From Glandiceps talaboti (taxonomy: Eukaryota > Hemichordata > Enteropneusta > Spengelidae), in contig NC_135566.1 in assembly GCF_964340395.1 (NCBI RefSeq), positions 5,556,501 to 5,620,500 of the forward strand: a stretch of 64,000 nucleotides of DNA, written 5' to 3'. The translations under genes were made by a program, and so were the position numbers. The notes beneath the pieces are model-generated. The model did no database searches. It saw only the letters and a list, made by a program, of their open reading frames with translations, and had not been told where the DNA came from. Below, piece by piece: positions 34,740 through 48,972 of this stretch; positions within the stretch are counted from its first letter, which is position 1, and every line of letters starts with the position of its first letter.

Positions 34740-35630
34740 ACACCATCAATACTATGTTTATATTTCCAAGGTAAAAAACATGTGAAATATTCCCCTTCTT
34801 TTTTTTCTAGGTCAATTCTATCTAAAAGAGCCACACAGCCACACAATTGTACGTTTTCAAGTACGTCAAGGTTATATTTACGTGTCATCCCTATGTTAAT
34901 TCAGGACAATCTCACATCCAAGAAACATACGTTTTGAGAGCGTCAAGCTTAAATTTCCAAGTTAGAATTAAATATATAGGTATCGCTTCCATTTTAATAT
35001 CAAAGCTAATTTCATTTCAAAGACCTATAAAGAACATTAAGCTTATATTTCCAAATCAAAATATATAAATTTGACCCCTATTCTTTCAAGGTCAATTTCA
35101 ACTTAAAGAACATGAACAATCATAAATTTTAAGAATATTAAAGCTTAGATTTCCAAGCTAAACATGTAGGTATCATTATAAAAATAGGTAGATTTCATGA
35201 CCCCTAATCATTCCAGGTCAATTTCACCTTGAAGCACCATAGCAATCATACGTTTTGAGCACCCCAAGCTTGTATTTTCAAGTTACAATATGCAAATTTG
35301 ACCCCTACTCTTTCCAGGTCAATTTCATCTTAAAGAACCATAATAATCATACGTTTTAAGAATATCAGATTTCCAAACTAAAACATGTAGATTTCACCCC
35401 TAATCTTTTCAGCTCCATTTCATCTCAAAGAACCATAGCAATCAAACGTTTTAACAATGTCAAGCTTGCATTTCCAAGATGAAATCTCACTCCAATGTTT
35501 TTCAGTTTAATCTCGTCTCAAAGAGCTGCAACAACTTTAGCTTTTAACAACGTCAGTCCAATTTGAAACGTGTCCATTTCATGATCACTTCAATGTCAAT
35601 TACCAGGTCAATTCCATCTCAAATTGATTC
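34740..35630. repeat. Degenerate tandem array, ~100-bp units
   Basis: Seven to eight diverged units. Core order: 'tttccaggtcaatttcat', 'cttaaagaaccatarcaatc', 'atacgttttaagaatatcaa', 'gcttatatttccaa', 'atttgacccctaatc'. 'aggtcaattt'-type cores fall near 34811, 34903, 35007, 35079, 35216, 35319, 35410, 35505 and 35610. No coding capacity. Confidence 0.85.
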
Positions 35631-35992
35631 AAATTCTTATTTACATAAAATAATTTTTTTTTTGAAAATATCGACCACTCAACCATAGGTAATGCATTGT
35701 TCTGAAAAAAAAATCGACCCTAAAATTATATATTCTATGGTGTTGAGTGTAACATGCAGCTAATGTTTAACCAAACTGTCGTCACCCGGTAACAGTAGCA
35801 ACTCATTGTATGACTATTTTCAAATATTGAATGGGTTTTTCATGATGTTTTGTGTGAATTTGAAATAGATAAGATAACAAACAGATTCACCTACTGTGTC
35901 TTTGATAAAAAAAAAAAAAGTCGCACGTACTGATGGCCTTTTCACTGACAACTTGACGAATGGCTGTCAAAAATATCAAATATCAAAATACA

Positions 35993-36070
35993 ATGGCGGA
36001 CAGGAAACCTGATTTTGGAGATAGCGTATCAGAAGAAAAGGCTATTGATGGAAATATGGGATTGATCATG
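35993..36070 (+). other. Possible orphan first exon (low confidence)
   Basis: An ATG in good context (acaATGGCGG) opens a 26-codon frame MADRKPDFGDSVSEEK... ending in TGA. A GTATCAG donor-like site occurs after DS (near 36025). No downstream exon could be connected with confidence. May be chance. Confidence 0.2.
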
Positions 36071-36766
36071 TGACGTCATTTATAATATGAAGTATTAAGG
36101 TCACTATCCTATTTTAAATTAAGATGCACAAAACACCGTCTGATTTCACGTATGGTAGGGGACGTGAATAATTCATTATCACTCATCAATGTGAGTGTCA
36201 TCAGAATATAGTACTGTCATAAATAAAATCGATTTCTATAATTTAAACCCAATTCCAAAATTCACACAAGAAGAAAATATGAGGTACTCAGATGTGCATT
36301 TTCATAAAGATATTAAAATGGTCTTAATTACTTTGCAGGACAGACAAAAATCAATCATTGAAAACCTGATATTGCAATAACATATTTCTCATTTGGAAAC
36401 CTTTTTTTAATACTTAATCATCTGCAAACCATTTGTAAATTCTTTTTTTAATTTAACATCTTTGATTGAAATGAAACTAAGTATGAATAGCATAATGAAG
36501 TGATGATCAATATTACATGTGCTGTGAGGGTTTTGATGTTATTACCCTTTTCTTTTCTTTTTTAGATATATAGATGGCATTCATTCTTATATTCAGTACC
36601 TTGGTGGTTAACATCTTACACACACATCATACTTTGATTTAATATTAATTTTCATTATTTACCTTTGGCAAAAAGCAGATAGTGAAATTATGAAAGTGTT
36701 TAATCAATGGAAAAATGATTAATCGAAAAATGCGTGTGAAACGAAGTGTTCTGAAGATACAGCACG

Positions 36767-36900
36767 ACGACAGCAAGATTGTTATCGGGAACACATACGA
36801 GGACGGCAAGTCAACTATCGGGAACACATATGACAATGGCAAGTCAGCTATCAGGAACACAGCCGACGACAGCAAGTCAGCTATCGGGCACACAGACACA
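36767..36900. repeat. 33-bp minisatellite, four units, in an open frame
   Basis: Units of 33 bp ('agtcagctatcgggaacaca' plus 'gacgacggca') repeat four times and keep one plus-strand frame open (36715-37011), translating as an 11-residue period xxDGKSAIGNT. A multiple-of-three period without stops could mark a coding repeat or be fortuitous. Confidence 0.7.
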
Positions 36901-37011
36901 AAATGTACTATTGCTACATTATCTCGATACACGCCAGGAATGCACCTTGATTGTAATTACATCTTTGATTGCAGGGTTTCCTTAAATGGCCACACGTTCA
37001 ATTTCATTTAA

Positions 37012-40000
37012 TGTTTACATTATTTTGATTACAGGGTGATTACAGCTACATATCCAAGGCACTGCTATCACCCACTTGTATAGTCAACAACTCCAGTTTT
37101 AGCTTGTGTTTAGTGAGCCAATAACTTGATCTTCGCAGTAATACATGTAATATTGTTCTGAACATTCGTGAAAATATTTCTCAGAACCATTGAACTCAAC
37201 CCCATATCGTAGCCACCAAATTGATAATTTTAAAGACACTGGTTGTTTCCCACTACGACCACCACAGTGAATTTGTGTGAATACACTAAATTATATATTT
37301 AATTAATTCCTGTGTTTGGTGCCAGGGCTCCTCAAGACTATGGGCGCATTACCCACATTGTCTGGAATGAGGTGAACACCACACTGCTCCTAACTCCTGT
37401 GAGACCCACTCCTCACATCACAAAACAGCTAACAATTGATTCACTGCATGGCTGTCAACAGCAATTTCAATAATGTATTCTGATACTAAGGTACAATGGT
37501 GGCAGTGGTGGAATGCAGTAGATGTTGGCTACATGGCAGTGGTGACAGCGGTGGGATGCCCAAATAACAAAATAATGCGAACTTAGATAAGGTAAATACA
37601 ATGAACGAAAGGAAAACATGACCATCTCCTAATTCCATTTTCTAAAATGTGACTACTCACAGTTCCCCCCCCCCACCTGTAATTATTGAATGCTGTAACT
37701 ATTAAGCAAATGTAGCAAACCACAGTGCAGACACTGTGGTAGTAAGGGATGTTTGTGTGTCAACATGAAAACTTGTGATCTATCTAGATCTCACTGACCT
37801 TGATACATCGATCGTTTAATAGCATATGAAAGCTAAGACACGTAGACGAAATCGCCTGTAAGATACCACTAATGCGAGAACCTAGAAGTGAGTTATGAGG
37901 CTTTAAGTTGCCCCGTAAAGGGACACCTGGTGCGATTGACTTTGTTTTGTAAAAGTCGAAGAGAATTGTGAAAGCTTTGTATTTCTTGCTATATTTGACA
38001 TTGGGATCGTTGTTCGACTACGGCTTTGAGCGTAATTTTTATCAAGAAACATTGGATCTTCCCGGAAGACATCGCTCGTAAATCGTCATTAATCGTCCGT
38101 TCAAGCGGTGAGTAAAAAGAAACAGACAACGTGACCCTACCATGCGATGACTTCTACGCTTACGGATACATTCTCGATACGATCTACAGGATTGCAGCTG
38201 CGATGTGTAGTTTATCCTGTGGGACTTACCAGCCAAATAAAATATTAACTCGCGTATAATAATCCTTTGCGATTCTGTACACGTAAAGCGGATATGAATG
38301 ATGAATCAATTTGATATCCTGACAAAGTATTATTCGATAATCTCTCTAAAGGTAAAGCGGTGAGTTTGTGTTTTAAAATGTAAAGCCTTACTAAGCTCTT
38401 ATTGGGAAGCGTTTGAACATTAAAATACACCAATTGGTATTTAGTACAATACATAACTTTTTTCTAAAGATCTCATTCGATTGATGTCTTTCAGTTCATT
38501 AATTCGTAACTGTCGACTAGATTCAATATCGTCCCTTACAGAAACCATTTTTGTGTGGACGGCAAAGAAAAGTGTGAACCAAACTAGAATGAATCTATCC
38601 TGTTTTTAGAAATAGACATTTGGCCATTACATTTTCTGACAACTTTAAAAAGTTTAAGATGTTTGACATTTTCAAGGCAAACTTACCTTTGGGTTTTTGA
38701 CATACCATATTGTCAATGGTAGAAATAACACGCGTGTCAATGACACTTATTTGAACTGTCGTCCGTGTTTAGATGTCAGTATATATTGCCGATCAGTGGG
38801 CTTTGAAGTCCCTGCAGTCTAATCAAGCATACCTTAATGTGAAACATAATCGTGCGTTTAACGTCTTTTTATACTCATTTATTGCACAAAATGACTGTAA
38901 GATACAAATCATTAGGAACGCCATCAATAAACGTTAAAATAAGGACAGCGAAGTAATCAGAACATGTCAAGTTAATATAACATGACATCTAAAATGGTCT
39001 CTGATTCGAAGGATACTTAATAGCGGGACACCAAATTTAGGGTTAACTCGAAACATATAGTATCAATTGTTCATGCTTCAAGGTATACGTATGAATCAAC
39101 GTCACAACATGGCTGCCGTACAGTCGTCAGAAAAAAACAGCTCCATTTCCCTACCACTTTTCTTTGCAAACCCATCATTACGACAACCACCAACGAATAA
39201 TAGTAATATACATACAAGAACATTGTCATGGAAACGAGCATCCAATTCGAAACGTATAATAGAATGAGATGATGACACATTATTAACCGAGTGTATAGAC
39301 TAAGACACATTTTCACACCAAGCTGACATTTCTACTTTAAAGTAACGATTTTTTGGATTCAATTTGTTAGTTTCGAAATAAGATGTTTGAAAACGACCTC
39401 TAAATTGAGGTACAGGTTCCCCTAGGAGATTACTTAATTATAGCCTGCTGTGATTGTAATGCTGTTCAGCGCCAGACCAATTCACTTATTTGTGATCTAT
39501 GGAGTAGATATTTAAACGACCATAATGGCTCGATTATGATTTCTTAAAAGCAAGAAAAAACAAGGGAGACTGCAATATATTGAAAATGGACTTATTAACA
39601 TTTACGGTCGATTAACTTTGTGGTGAACGAGCACTACTCAATGCTTGCTAGATAATGTAGGAACAATTCCACTTTAATTTATAAATATTCATATTGTAAT
39701 AAATTGAACAAGGCCAATACGTACGCATAGGTTAAGGAGGAATGTACAGATTAGATAATGGATAAAGTAATTCAAAACCTCATACGGAAGTAATCTTAGA
39801 TTGTGACTCAGCAAAATATACTTTAATAAATTGACCAATGTCTATTTTTACGCATGGGTTATGGGGAATGTATAGAAAATTAAACTTAACTCTAATTAGA
39901 TAATGGCTAAACTAATTAAAGATCTAATTCGGAAATAAGCCATAAACATCAGGGAAAGATGTTAGGCACGATCGTTAAACATTTGCTGTGTTTTTATTCA

Positions 40001-41584
40001 ATCTTCGTACCTAATATGGGTTTGGCAAAGCACGTATGGTCGTAACGAGAACAATTCATTGACAAGGGGATTTATACGTACTAGAATGCCCAGCAGTTTT
40101 CGACGGGTTATGTGTATGACTGTGATGCAGTTTTGAGATAGTCACGACTTCCATTGTATCATCATAAATCTATCTTGCCCACTCAATTGGTATGAAGTTA
40201 TTTCCTCCATTTTTAACTTAGACTCTAAATCTATACTTATTCAGGCATATTGTCACTTTGGTTATTCCATACACTAGAAAACAAGCACTGCTGTAGATAT
40301 GACGCCACGAAGACACCAGTTCATAGAATTGATAATGGCAGATTTGTTGGTACGAGCCTTCCGTGTGTCTGGTAAACCAGACATGCGTATAGCTAGGTAC
40401 TTCACAAGTTTTGTGTTGTGAAATGATACCAATACTAGTCTAGACAGGATGTATATTTAAACGATTGAAATGCGAAATTTGAGGAGATTGCAGAGTTGCG
40501 TTTTTACTAGTTAGGATCGTTAAGGTGCCACCATCTTCAAGATGTACTAAACCACGAGCCAAGCAACTTTGGATTCTGACTGTGTCCGAGTCCATCCTGT
40601 GTCTGTCCATCTTACGATGTGTCTGTCCATCTTAGGCTGTTTCCCAAGAACTCTATCTATTTCCCTTATTCCTAATTATTTACAGTATTGCTCTGGAAAG
40701 CACGTTCTCGAAAAGACAATTTTGAAGAGAACTATATCACGGCAGATGTGGTCGATTTAATAATATATTAGTGTAAGAGATAAATGCCGAGAAGACTTTT
40801 GAATATGATATGATATGTGTTTCATTGTCATATATATACTAGTACATATGTAATGAAACGTGCTTTGCTTTTGCGTGTAATGAAAAATTTACATGGTAGA
40901 TATATTATTCTACAAAAGGAATGGCCACATTAAATATTCCCACAAACACTGTAAACAAACTAAATTTTGTATATACAATGTATAGAGTCATATGTCCCAA
41001 TCTCTGCCTGCTATTACGTATTAGGTCTACGATAAGCATTATATTCTTATTGTGTGTGTTTTTGCAGTTGTAACGTCTGTTAATTGTCATGAGTTCCTCT
41101 ATCCACAGAAGTCTGTCTTGAAAATCCGTGATGCAATTCACAACAGGGTGTAGTGTGTAACCCATCAAGAGTGCGACGATATGATTATTCTTAAATGAAT
41201 TTAACGTCAACCACATTTAATACACCTCGTTGTCTATTTGACTGACTTACTACTAACAAAAATAAGGGCACGTCCTTGTGAAGTGGTATTCCCGTGCGGA
41301 CCGACATGCATCTGGCTGAGGGAACGATCATCCGATAGGTTTGGCAACAGATACTCTCTATATGGGATTTGAGAGAAACCTATATTCACATGATATGCTG
41401 TTAGCAATCACAATTCATTTCGATGCATTCTAAGTAATGATGATCAGCGTTGCAAATAAGACTTATTCACCGACCCGTTTATCTACGGTATTGAGTAAAG
41501 AATACAGGATGTCATCAATTTTATAGATGACTAAGGTGTACAATAGAGCCCGGATATAGCACATGATAAAACACACAAACCATA
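37012..41584. other. Intergenic, no gene recognised
   Basis: Checked for splice-flanked coding blocks and long frames on both strands; none convincing. A c-run occurs near 37666-37676. Confidence 0.5.
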
Positions 41585-41930
41585 TTGTAAGTGTTTGAAC
41601 AGAAAATACGGTATTTATATCCTAGTCGTTCGATCTACGTCACGGCAACGTGTGTCTACGTCATTTGGGTTTTTGGTGCTGGAAACGTCAGTCAATCGTT
41701 CAGAATAGCCATTATTTCCTCCCATTTCTTTCTTAAATCAGCTTTCTGAAAGTACATTATTCTCTAATCTTATTCTTTATTCAGCTGGAAAATACTCGTG
41801 ACATAACAGTTCTGTCACTGCTCGTTGTTTTCAAATGGTACTGATGAGGTCCCTTATGTCACTCGTATTTCCTCGGCTGAACATAGAAAAACGTTTTTGG
41901 TATAACATCTAAATATTAGCTGAAATAAAT
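41585..41930 (+). repeat. Hairpin repeat (family B), copy 2
   Basis: Left module 'tatcctagtcgttcgatcta' with 'gtgtctacgtcat', then foldback module 'cagctggaaaatactcgtga', 'ctgtcactgctcg', 'gaggtcccttatgtcactcg' and 'tattctctaatctt'. Same orientation as the copies at 11085 and 43225. Confidence 0.75.
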
Positions 41931-43224
41931 ACCAGGCTACCATAAGCCCATTTCAATATATTTCCTTTTACAGATGCAAAAATATTCAGACTAACTAGCT
42001 GGGCAGGATAAGACTGATACTTTTGGCGATTTCATAATTTGTCTCAAATCAAATTCAGCTATACGTTCATTTCCCTGTAAAAAATATTTTAATTTTATAG
42101 TCTGTAATGTCTGTCGGGTTAACAATTTCTTTGGGCAATCGTCCTATGAGGTAACTTCCTGGAGGAGGAGGGCTCTCTCGGAGTAACTGTCCCTGTAGGC
42201 ATGTCCACGTGGGCAGAATCATAAACATGCTCTAATCGAAAACGCACGCCGCTAAGCAAACTTTACAATCATTGGAAATGGCAGGCTGTCTTCATTGCCC
42301 ACAGTCCGAACATTTTATTAATATCATTTTGTATGTTGGGAGTTACAAAAAGTCGAAGGGTAAAGCGTGCTTTAAAACTCACACTGTGAAAACGTGATTC
42401 GTTTTTTAGATGGAATTTTAAATCTTACCACATGGCGTTTTAATATATGAACATAACAGCTTCTAACAAACTGAGAACATTTGAATTGTTTTGATAGATA
42501 ACACATGGTTCAAAGTTAAAAACAAATCCGAATAGATTATTCTTTGAAAAGTTGTATGGACAGCATGGGAATTCATCAAATATGCTAGTAGTCTATCAAA
42601 AAGGTCAACTAACTGATGTTTATCGTCTGATTCTACGACTAAAACAGTCGAAAATTAATGTATAATATGGTACATTATTGTCTGCTCCTGGCGGAGGGCT
42701 GATGTATTTTAAGTGTTACTGCTTCTCAAAAGACCCTATGCCCCTTTCAATCAGTAAAATGTAATAAAAGCATGGTTTACCACTGATCTCCCGTAGTTTG
42801 CTTCTCGTTTAGTGATAAAGACTTAAGAGTGATCACGACTGCTAACAATGTGTTGATAATGTGTAATTGCTACTCCAAATCATTACTAGTCCTCATGCAT
42901 TCCCGCTCAAACGTGTTCTTACATATATTTATAAGAACACTCTAGATTTCACATACTGAGGCTACGCTAGCTGATGAAACCCGTTTGTATCAATCTATGT
43001 AATTCTTTTTGCAAATCCATTCATTCTAATATGAGAAATTAAATACGTTTCTAACTTAATAATGAAATTAGTTAACCTGAATAATTAATATTGCATTTAG
43101 CTAACCTGTCACGTCATTACCATGAAAGAATATTGGTAAAATGATGTCTGGATAGAAGTAACTGAGACTAAGCAGTCGCAATGGCTGTGTCAATCTCTGT
43201 GTGTGTATGTGGACGCACGTTTCA

Positions 43225-43585
43225 CATTCAGCACAGCTATTATATACCATATATAATAAGTGTGGGATTTATACCCTAAGGTTGGTCTTTCTATATCACG
43301 ACCAAGCACTTCTACGGCATTCGGCGTGCGGTGCTCGAAATACAAGTCATAACGTTCAAAGTCGCCATTACTCTTATCGGTTTTCATACATCATGCTTGT
43401 GCATATATCATTAAATCATTCCACCTTTACTTCATTCAACCGGAAAATACTCGAGACCATAAGCTTTTGTCACTTCTCGTCTTGGACTCGAAGCGACAAG
43501 GCCAATCAGGTCATTCGTATCTGCTTTTGGCTGAGAGATGGCCTGGGAAAATACTGGGGAATAATATGTAATTGACAGGGGTAAG
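43225..43585 (+). repeat. Hairpin repeat (family B), copy 3
   Basis: Foldback module with 'caaccggaaaatactcgaga', 'tgtcacttctcgtc', 'cgaagcgacaaggccaatca' and 'gaaaatactggggaataata'. The end motif 'ggggaataatatna' is shared with the copy at 58525. Spurious frames on both strands lie inside it. Confidence 0.75.
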
Positions 43586-43914
43586 AACAAGTATAATCAG
43601 CGTTCGTTTCGGGAAAGCGCTTTTTTCCAATATTCTAAAGCATCTTTGACCGTTATTTAATGTAAATTAAACCATTTTATAAAAACCTACTCCATCCATT
43701 CAATAATGTTTTTTTTCTCTCTCTAGGAAATGATATGATACAGTGAAAACCGTGTCACCTAAAATAGAGCTTTTTGCATATCATACTAATAGTGTTGCAT
43801 TGTCACTGTTCGACTGGGACACAGTTTAAAGTCAGAAATTACTACACTTCATTTTCGCGAGATAACATTATCTTAGTAGATAGTTATATTATATCTAACA
43901 CTCGTAGTCCAGTT

Positions 43915-44420
43915 AAACAATGAAATGTAACAATGTAAGTAAGACTGCTGTCCAGTCAGATGACAACATTTAGCGATGTTAGTAAGATTGATGTCCAGTC
44001 AGATAATAAAATGTAGGATTATTGTCACAACAAACAAACAAACAAACAAACAAACAAACAAACAAACAAACAAACAAACAATGCAATGTAGCAATGTAAG
44101 TAAGATTGTTGTCACAACAAAAAATGCAATGTAGCAATGTAAGTAAGATTGTCACAACAAATAATGCAATGCTGAAATGTAAGTAAGATTGTTGTCACAA
44201 CAAACAATGCAATGTAGCAATGTAGATAAGATTGTCACAACAGACAAAGAAAAGTAAGTAAAACTAGCAATTTTAGTAAGATTGCTGTCCATTCAGGTGA
44301 TAAAATGCAGCGATGTTAGTAAGACTGTTGTCCAGTCAAATGATAAAATGTAGTAATGATACTAAACGCTGTTGTCTAGCCAGGCGATGAAATGTCGCAA
44401 TCAAAGCCAAAGGTGATATA
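43915..44420. repeat. Tandem repeat, ~42-52 bp units, with (CAAA)n insert
   Basis: Eight to ten units of 'aatgtagcaatgtaagtaag' followed by 'attgttgtcacaacaaacaa' or, in outer units, by 'tgtccagtcagatgataaaa'. A (caaa) microsatellite (44033-44080) has grown inside one unit. A related single unit occurs at 52970-53025. Confidence 0.85.
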
Positions 44421-47400
44421 TAATAGTATGAAGTAATGTTGTCAAGCCAGGTGCACCGTGGTTAAAATAATGCAATGCAAGTAAGATCGTTGTCGAGTCA
44501 GGCACGACAAAGTTTTCATCTTCATGGTAACCAAGGGTGATTTGAGTGTTTCTGAGTACTGTAGGAGGAGGAGGGGAGGGAGGTTGACAAGAATAAAGAA
44601 TGGAAAAAAGAATAAAATCGTAGTGACAGTTTTGACACTATGAATTATAGCTTTTATATACATATAATGCTTCATGGGTTTGTAGTAATCTGCGCAGTCA
44701 TGTGTCGTCGACAATGATCAACTGTGCCAGTCACAACCCGTCACATGCATACAGATAATAACGGTACAGCTTAAAGGTGCACTTTGATTGAATGAGGCGA
44801 GTCTTAAGAATACGTATGTGTTAACCTATCACAACTAAACCAAATGTCATATAATGACTTTTTTTTTCATGGCTGTCTGCCTTCACTTCCGTTGTGACTT
44901 TTCCTGTAAGCAGTAAATAATCACAGATTTAAGAGAGAATCGCTAAGTGACTTTTGTGGATCTTTTGAAGCTCACAGATGTAATTTGAAATTATACAAAT
45001 TGAATCTGTTAGGCCTAATGATAAGGTACTATCAAGATCTCTAACTTAAACCAGGGAATCGTCAGCACGTTTCTTTGTATTTGTGTCAATGCGGTGATTT
45101 TTTTGAGTAGTAAATCATAGCTCTGTTGATCAATACTTAATATAATAGCGCAAACTTTGATTTCATGGATGTCTAATCAAATCCGATGTGCTGCACAGCA
45201 TGACATAGAGCTCAAGCTTTGCATCATGTACACGTTTCACAAAGGTGTTCACTTTACACTTTACTGAAGCTCGCATAAATATGCAGACTGGCTTTCTGAA
45301 AGTATGTGTATCAAAAGCGGGGATTATATGGCTATATAATTATACACAAATATAGTTTTAAATGTAATATTTATATTAACACTGCTACCCTTTTCAAGCC
45401 GGGGGCACTTTATATGTTCAATTGACGGCATGCAATCACTATCTTATTTACTTCCAAGACCTTAAAGGTGAAGTAGTTAATCCCACGTTCTTTCATTAAT
45501 TTATCAATCAATGAACTACGAAGAATTACAAAGGATCACTGTTTTCTTGCTGGCCAACTGTTTTTATAGCTTTCTATGACTAGTTTTGTCGGTATATTCC
45601 TCTTATGCATAGCACCTTATTATTTTTCAACTGTCCTGCTTTGTATATGTACTGCACCCGTTAAGAACAGTAACATTAAAGATCAGCGGTCGTCCGACAG
45701 GCGTGTCCAAATGAAGTTATTTGTTTGTGACAAACACGGTGAGCAGTTGAATTTGGTTTATTTGCATGATATCAGTGTTCACTTGGGGAACAAGTCTTTC
45801 GTAAATTATTTACATTTTTATTCAGAATTAATGTTTTGGTTGATTGTCTTTTAGTTACTGTCTAGGTTTCCGTGGCGTGGGACCCCGAGCCGCGCGTGTA
45901 CATGAATCGGACACCGGTTGCATTTTAACTACATTTAGCTATATAACTGTAACGTTGATCTGTGTGGATACGTCGGACAGTTTATCAACCAAAATGTACG
46001 TTAACATCATTAATCATCGACAATCTTTCGTTTCCCTTGTACTGTGCACATGTGAACGCACGAACAAATTCTCAACCACTGAGTAACTATAGTTACTCAT
46101 CACCAAGTATACACACAAATATGTTGATTTTTTCATGATGAATGACTGCAAATATTCCGAGGCTTTGATCGCCAATGGTCATTCTTTGCAAATGGAGATA
46201 TTAAGTAACTTTGATATTTGATCGCCTTTCATTCGCATTATGAAAAATAAGATAATATTATGTATTTCTGTGTGTTAAATATGCATGAAATATTCTGGAA
46301 ACCACGCATTCTGTCACTTTAAATATGTAAATACCATCGGGATTGAAATACGAAGATGGATATAAGAAAACGTGTCTTTGACATCAAAGTAATGACAATC
46401 TATGAGAAATATTTATCAATATCATCTTACAATGAAAGTGTTTTGTTGAAAATGAGGAGCAATGAATTTAATATAACGAATATGGTATAGGGAGATAAAA
46501 GCAACAGATCTCGGCATGATATGAGCTAGGGATATGAGAAGCAAAACGTGAAAAGGAAATAGTCCCCTAAGCCTGAGGGATGCCACTGTTATACGTAATA
46601 CGATCTTGCCAGTGTCTTCGTGTTGAAAACCAACTCGGAATAAGACAGAGCCAATACCTTATATATTCAATGTGACGTACGCGTGCATATGGAAAGCCGC
46701 AGCTGTGCATCTTTTGAAGGGTATGGGTTGTATTTCGGATTACATTCGTTCACGGCTTATTATAATGTTTGCCCGATTTTGTGATTTGCAAGAGACGCTG
46801 GCATTTTCCATGTGATTAAGTTGTGTTTTCAATTAGATGTTATTTCCTTGGGTTATAAGGGTTAGGGATAAAGGTGGAATTTTTCTCCCGTCGAACACGA
46901 TCTTTAGGAAAACTTCGTTAACTTCTACGTCAATTTGAATACTTCCACTAAAAGTTTCATGAGCGCATTCAGTCGCGAACCGTTGGAGAGTTCGAAATGA
47001 CGCGTGGAGGCGTTACTGGGAGACGTGTGTGATCACCTGTGTCGGGCAAAACAACACCAGGAATACCTATTCCTAGCAACTTGTCTGTTTTCAACGGTAT
47101 CTAACACACTAACTCATGCTCGATACCCTAGATCTCAGAGTTCGTGAACGGTATATAAACCCATTAAGCTATATCGCGCTCAGCTACGAAATCACACCTC
47201 CGTCAGGATTTTATAAATGGATGAACGTGTTAATAGTAATCTCAATACTTACACAATGCAGTATTACACACATATTCCATGGGCATATGCTTGGATACAC
47301 AACGTCGACAAATTGATCACACGTGTAGATAACGATTGTTCAGAGACTGAATCGAAACATGCATTTTTAATAAAACTATGGATGATAAAATCTCATTAGT

Positions 47401-48972
47401 TGTCGGGAGACAGAGTGGAAACGGTGCGAGTACTAGTACTTCCTATATTATCGTGGATCAGAGAAACATTAGCATCAGACTTTCAAGTGTAAGGATGGAT
47501 GCACCGGGACATTAGCACCATCTGAAATCTTGGTACACGTTATTTGTGACGCTTTGTCACTTCGTATGTGTATTCAATACAAATGTATGTACGTAAGACA
47601 TATTTGACAAAGTATATTCATGTGTGGTGCATACATACGCATTCAAATGATGGAGCCATGTTTATAAATGCGTGGACAGTGTTTTGGTTACCATGGGAAA
47701 GCTTAAGAATATACATTAGCATTCATTACATGCAATATTGTCGCTTTATGTAGGGAATCCACCCGGGAACCAACCTGTCATCATACGTCTTTCTTGTGCT
47801 CTGCAGTAGTCGCTACATGACGGTGACGGCAGAACAACCCACTCATACCCACCCATCCAGTAAGATATCTGTAATGTTGCGCATTTCACAGCTGTGTTAT
47901 TCCCGTGACCGTAATGCCAGATTGACATAAAACTGCGACGTTAACGTTCATCATCTAACTCACTCACCGGCTGTTTTTTCGTAGATAAGAGCTCTGCTAT
48001 AAACTATCTATTCCAGGTCGAACAGAAATCTGCCGATTCAAGATAATTTTCTAGGATTCTAGCTATTTTCAACTGAGACGATATCTAGCAGTCTTTAATG
48101 ATTCCTTCTCAATACGGAATCACCATAAAAATCTTCGATTTATAAGGAGTACAGGAAACACTGCTTTACGGTTATGAAACATCATTGACAGCCATACTGG
48201 AGTCGCGGAAAAAGAAAACTTGACTTCTAGGTGAAACACGATGAAGTGGTGTCTGTCATTTCCAGTTACGAATACACAAACCTGATCGATTCAACAACAA
48301 CTGAAAAGTGTTGTATGTATGACCTTACACAAAACTTATGTCAGCGCGAGTTATGGATAATCAGCTCCCGATTACATAGACTCTTTTTGTCATGCCAGCC
48401 AAGCTGCCGCACCCTACACCACTAAGATATGGTGGAATGACCCTGTAATTTGAATATTCGCATTCATAGAGACACGGTACGCTTCTGATTATCACGTAAA
48501 AATAGCAAATGTTATGTCAAGGATTATACAGCATTGTAAATGTTTATATAATTTTAGGGAGAACATATAACTAGGCTAACATTTATTTGCATCTCCCCTA
48601 ACTAAATACTGGGGAAAATTAGTTCTCCGATTACATTCATTTATTATAATTCCCAATAGTAGCATGATTATAGTTATTTTTAAAAATAAAATCTGGTAAT
48701 TTGAGCTATTAGAAAATATTGACGATATCCTAGCAAGTATTTATGTGGTCGATAAAGCCCGCACGTATTTAGTGATGGTACGCTACCTACCAGTAGAAAT
48801 AGAAACGTCTGACTTCTTAACCAACAGTAAAACGTTCACGTCCTCATAGCTGACAAACATGGAACCAGGTGAGGACGGAAATTGCGGCGGCAAATTTTCT
48901 GTTGGACTAGTCATCACGTCTTAACATCACACAGGTTGATAGTATACGTCGACCGAGTCGTGGAGTGTTACC
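44421..48972. other. Intergenic upstream of the GPCR; no confident gene
   Basis: A 92-codon plus-strand frame at 45576-45854 begins with a hydrophobic stretch (MTSFVGIFLLCIAPYYF) and has a dibasic site, but matches no family I know. A frame starting after a tag at 45866 reads VSVAWDPEPRVYMNRTPVAF then stop. I cannot connect either to a gene. Confidence 0.4.

Noticed and set aside
43201-43575. 124-codon plus-strand frame
   Set aside because: Coincides with a family B hairpin repeat copy.
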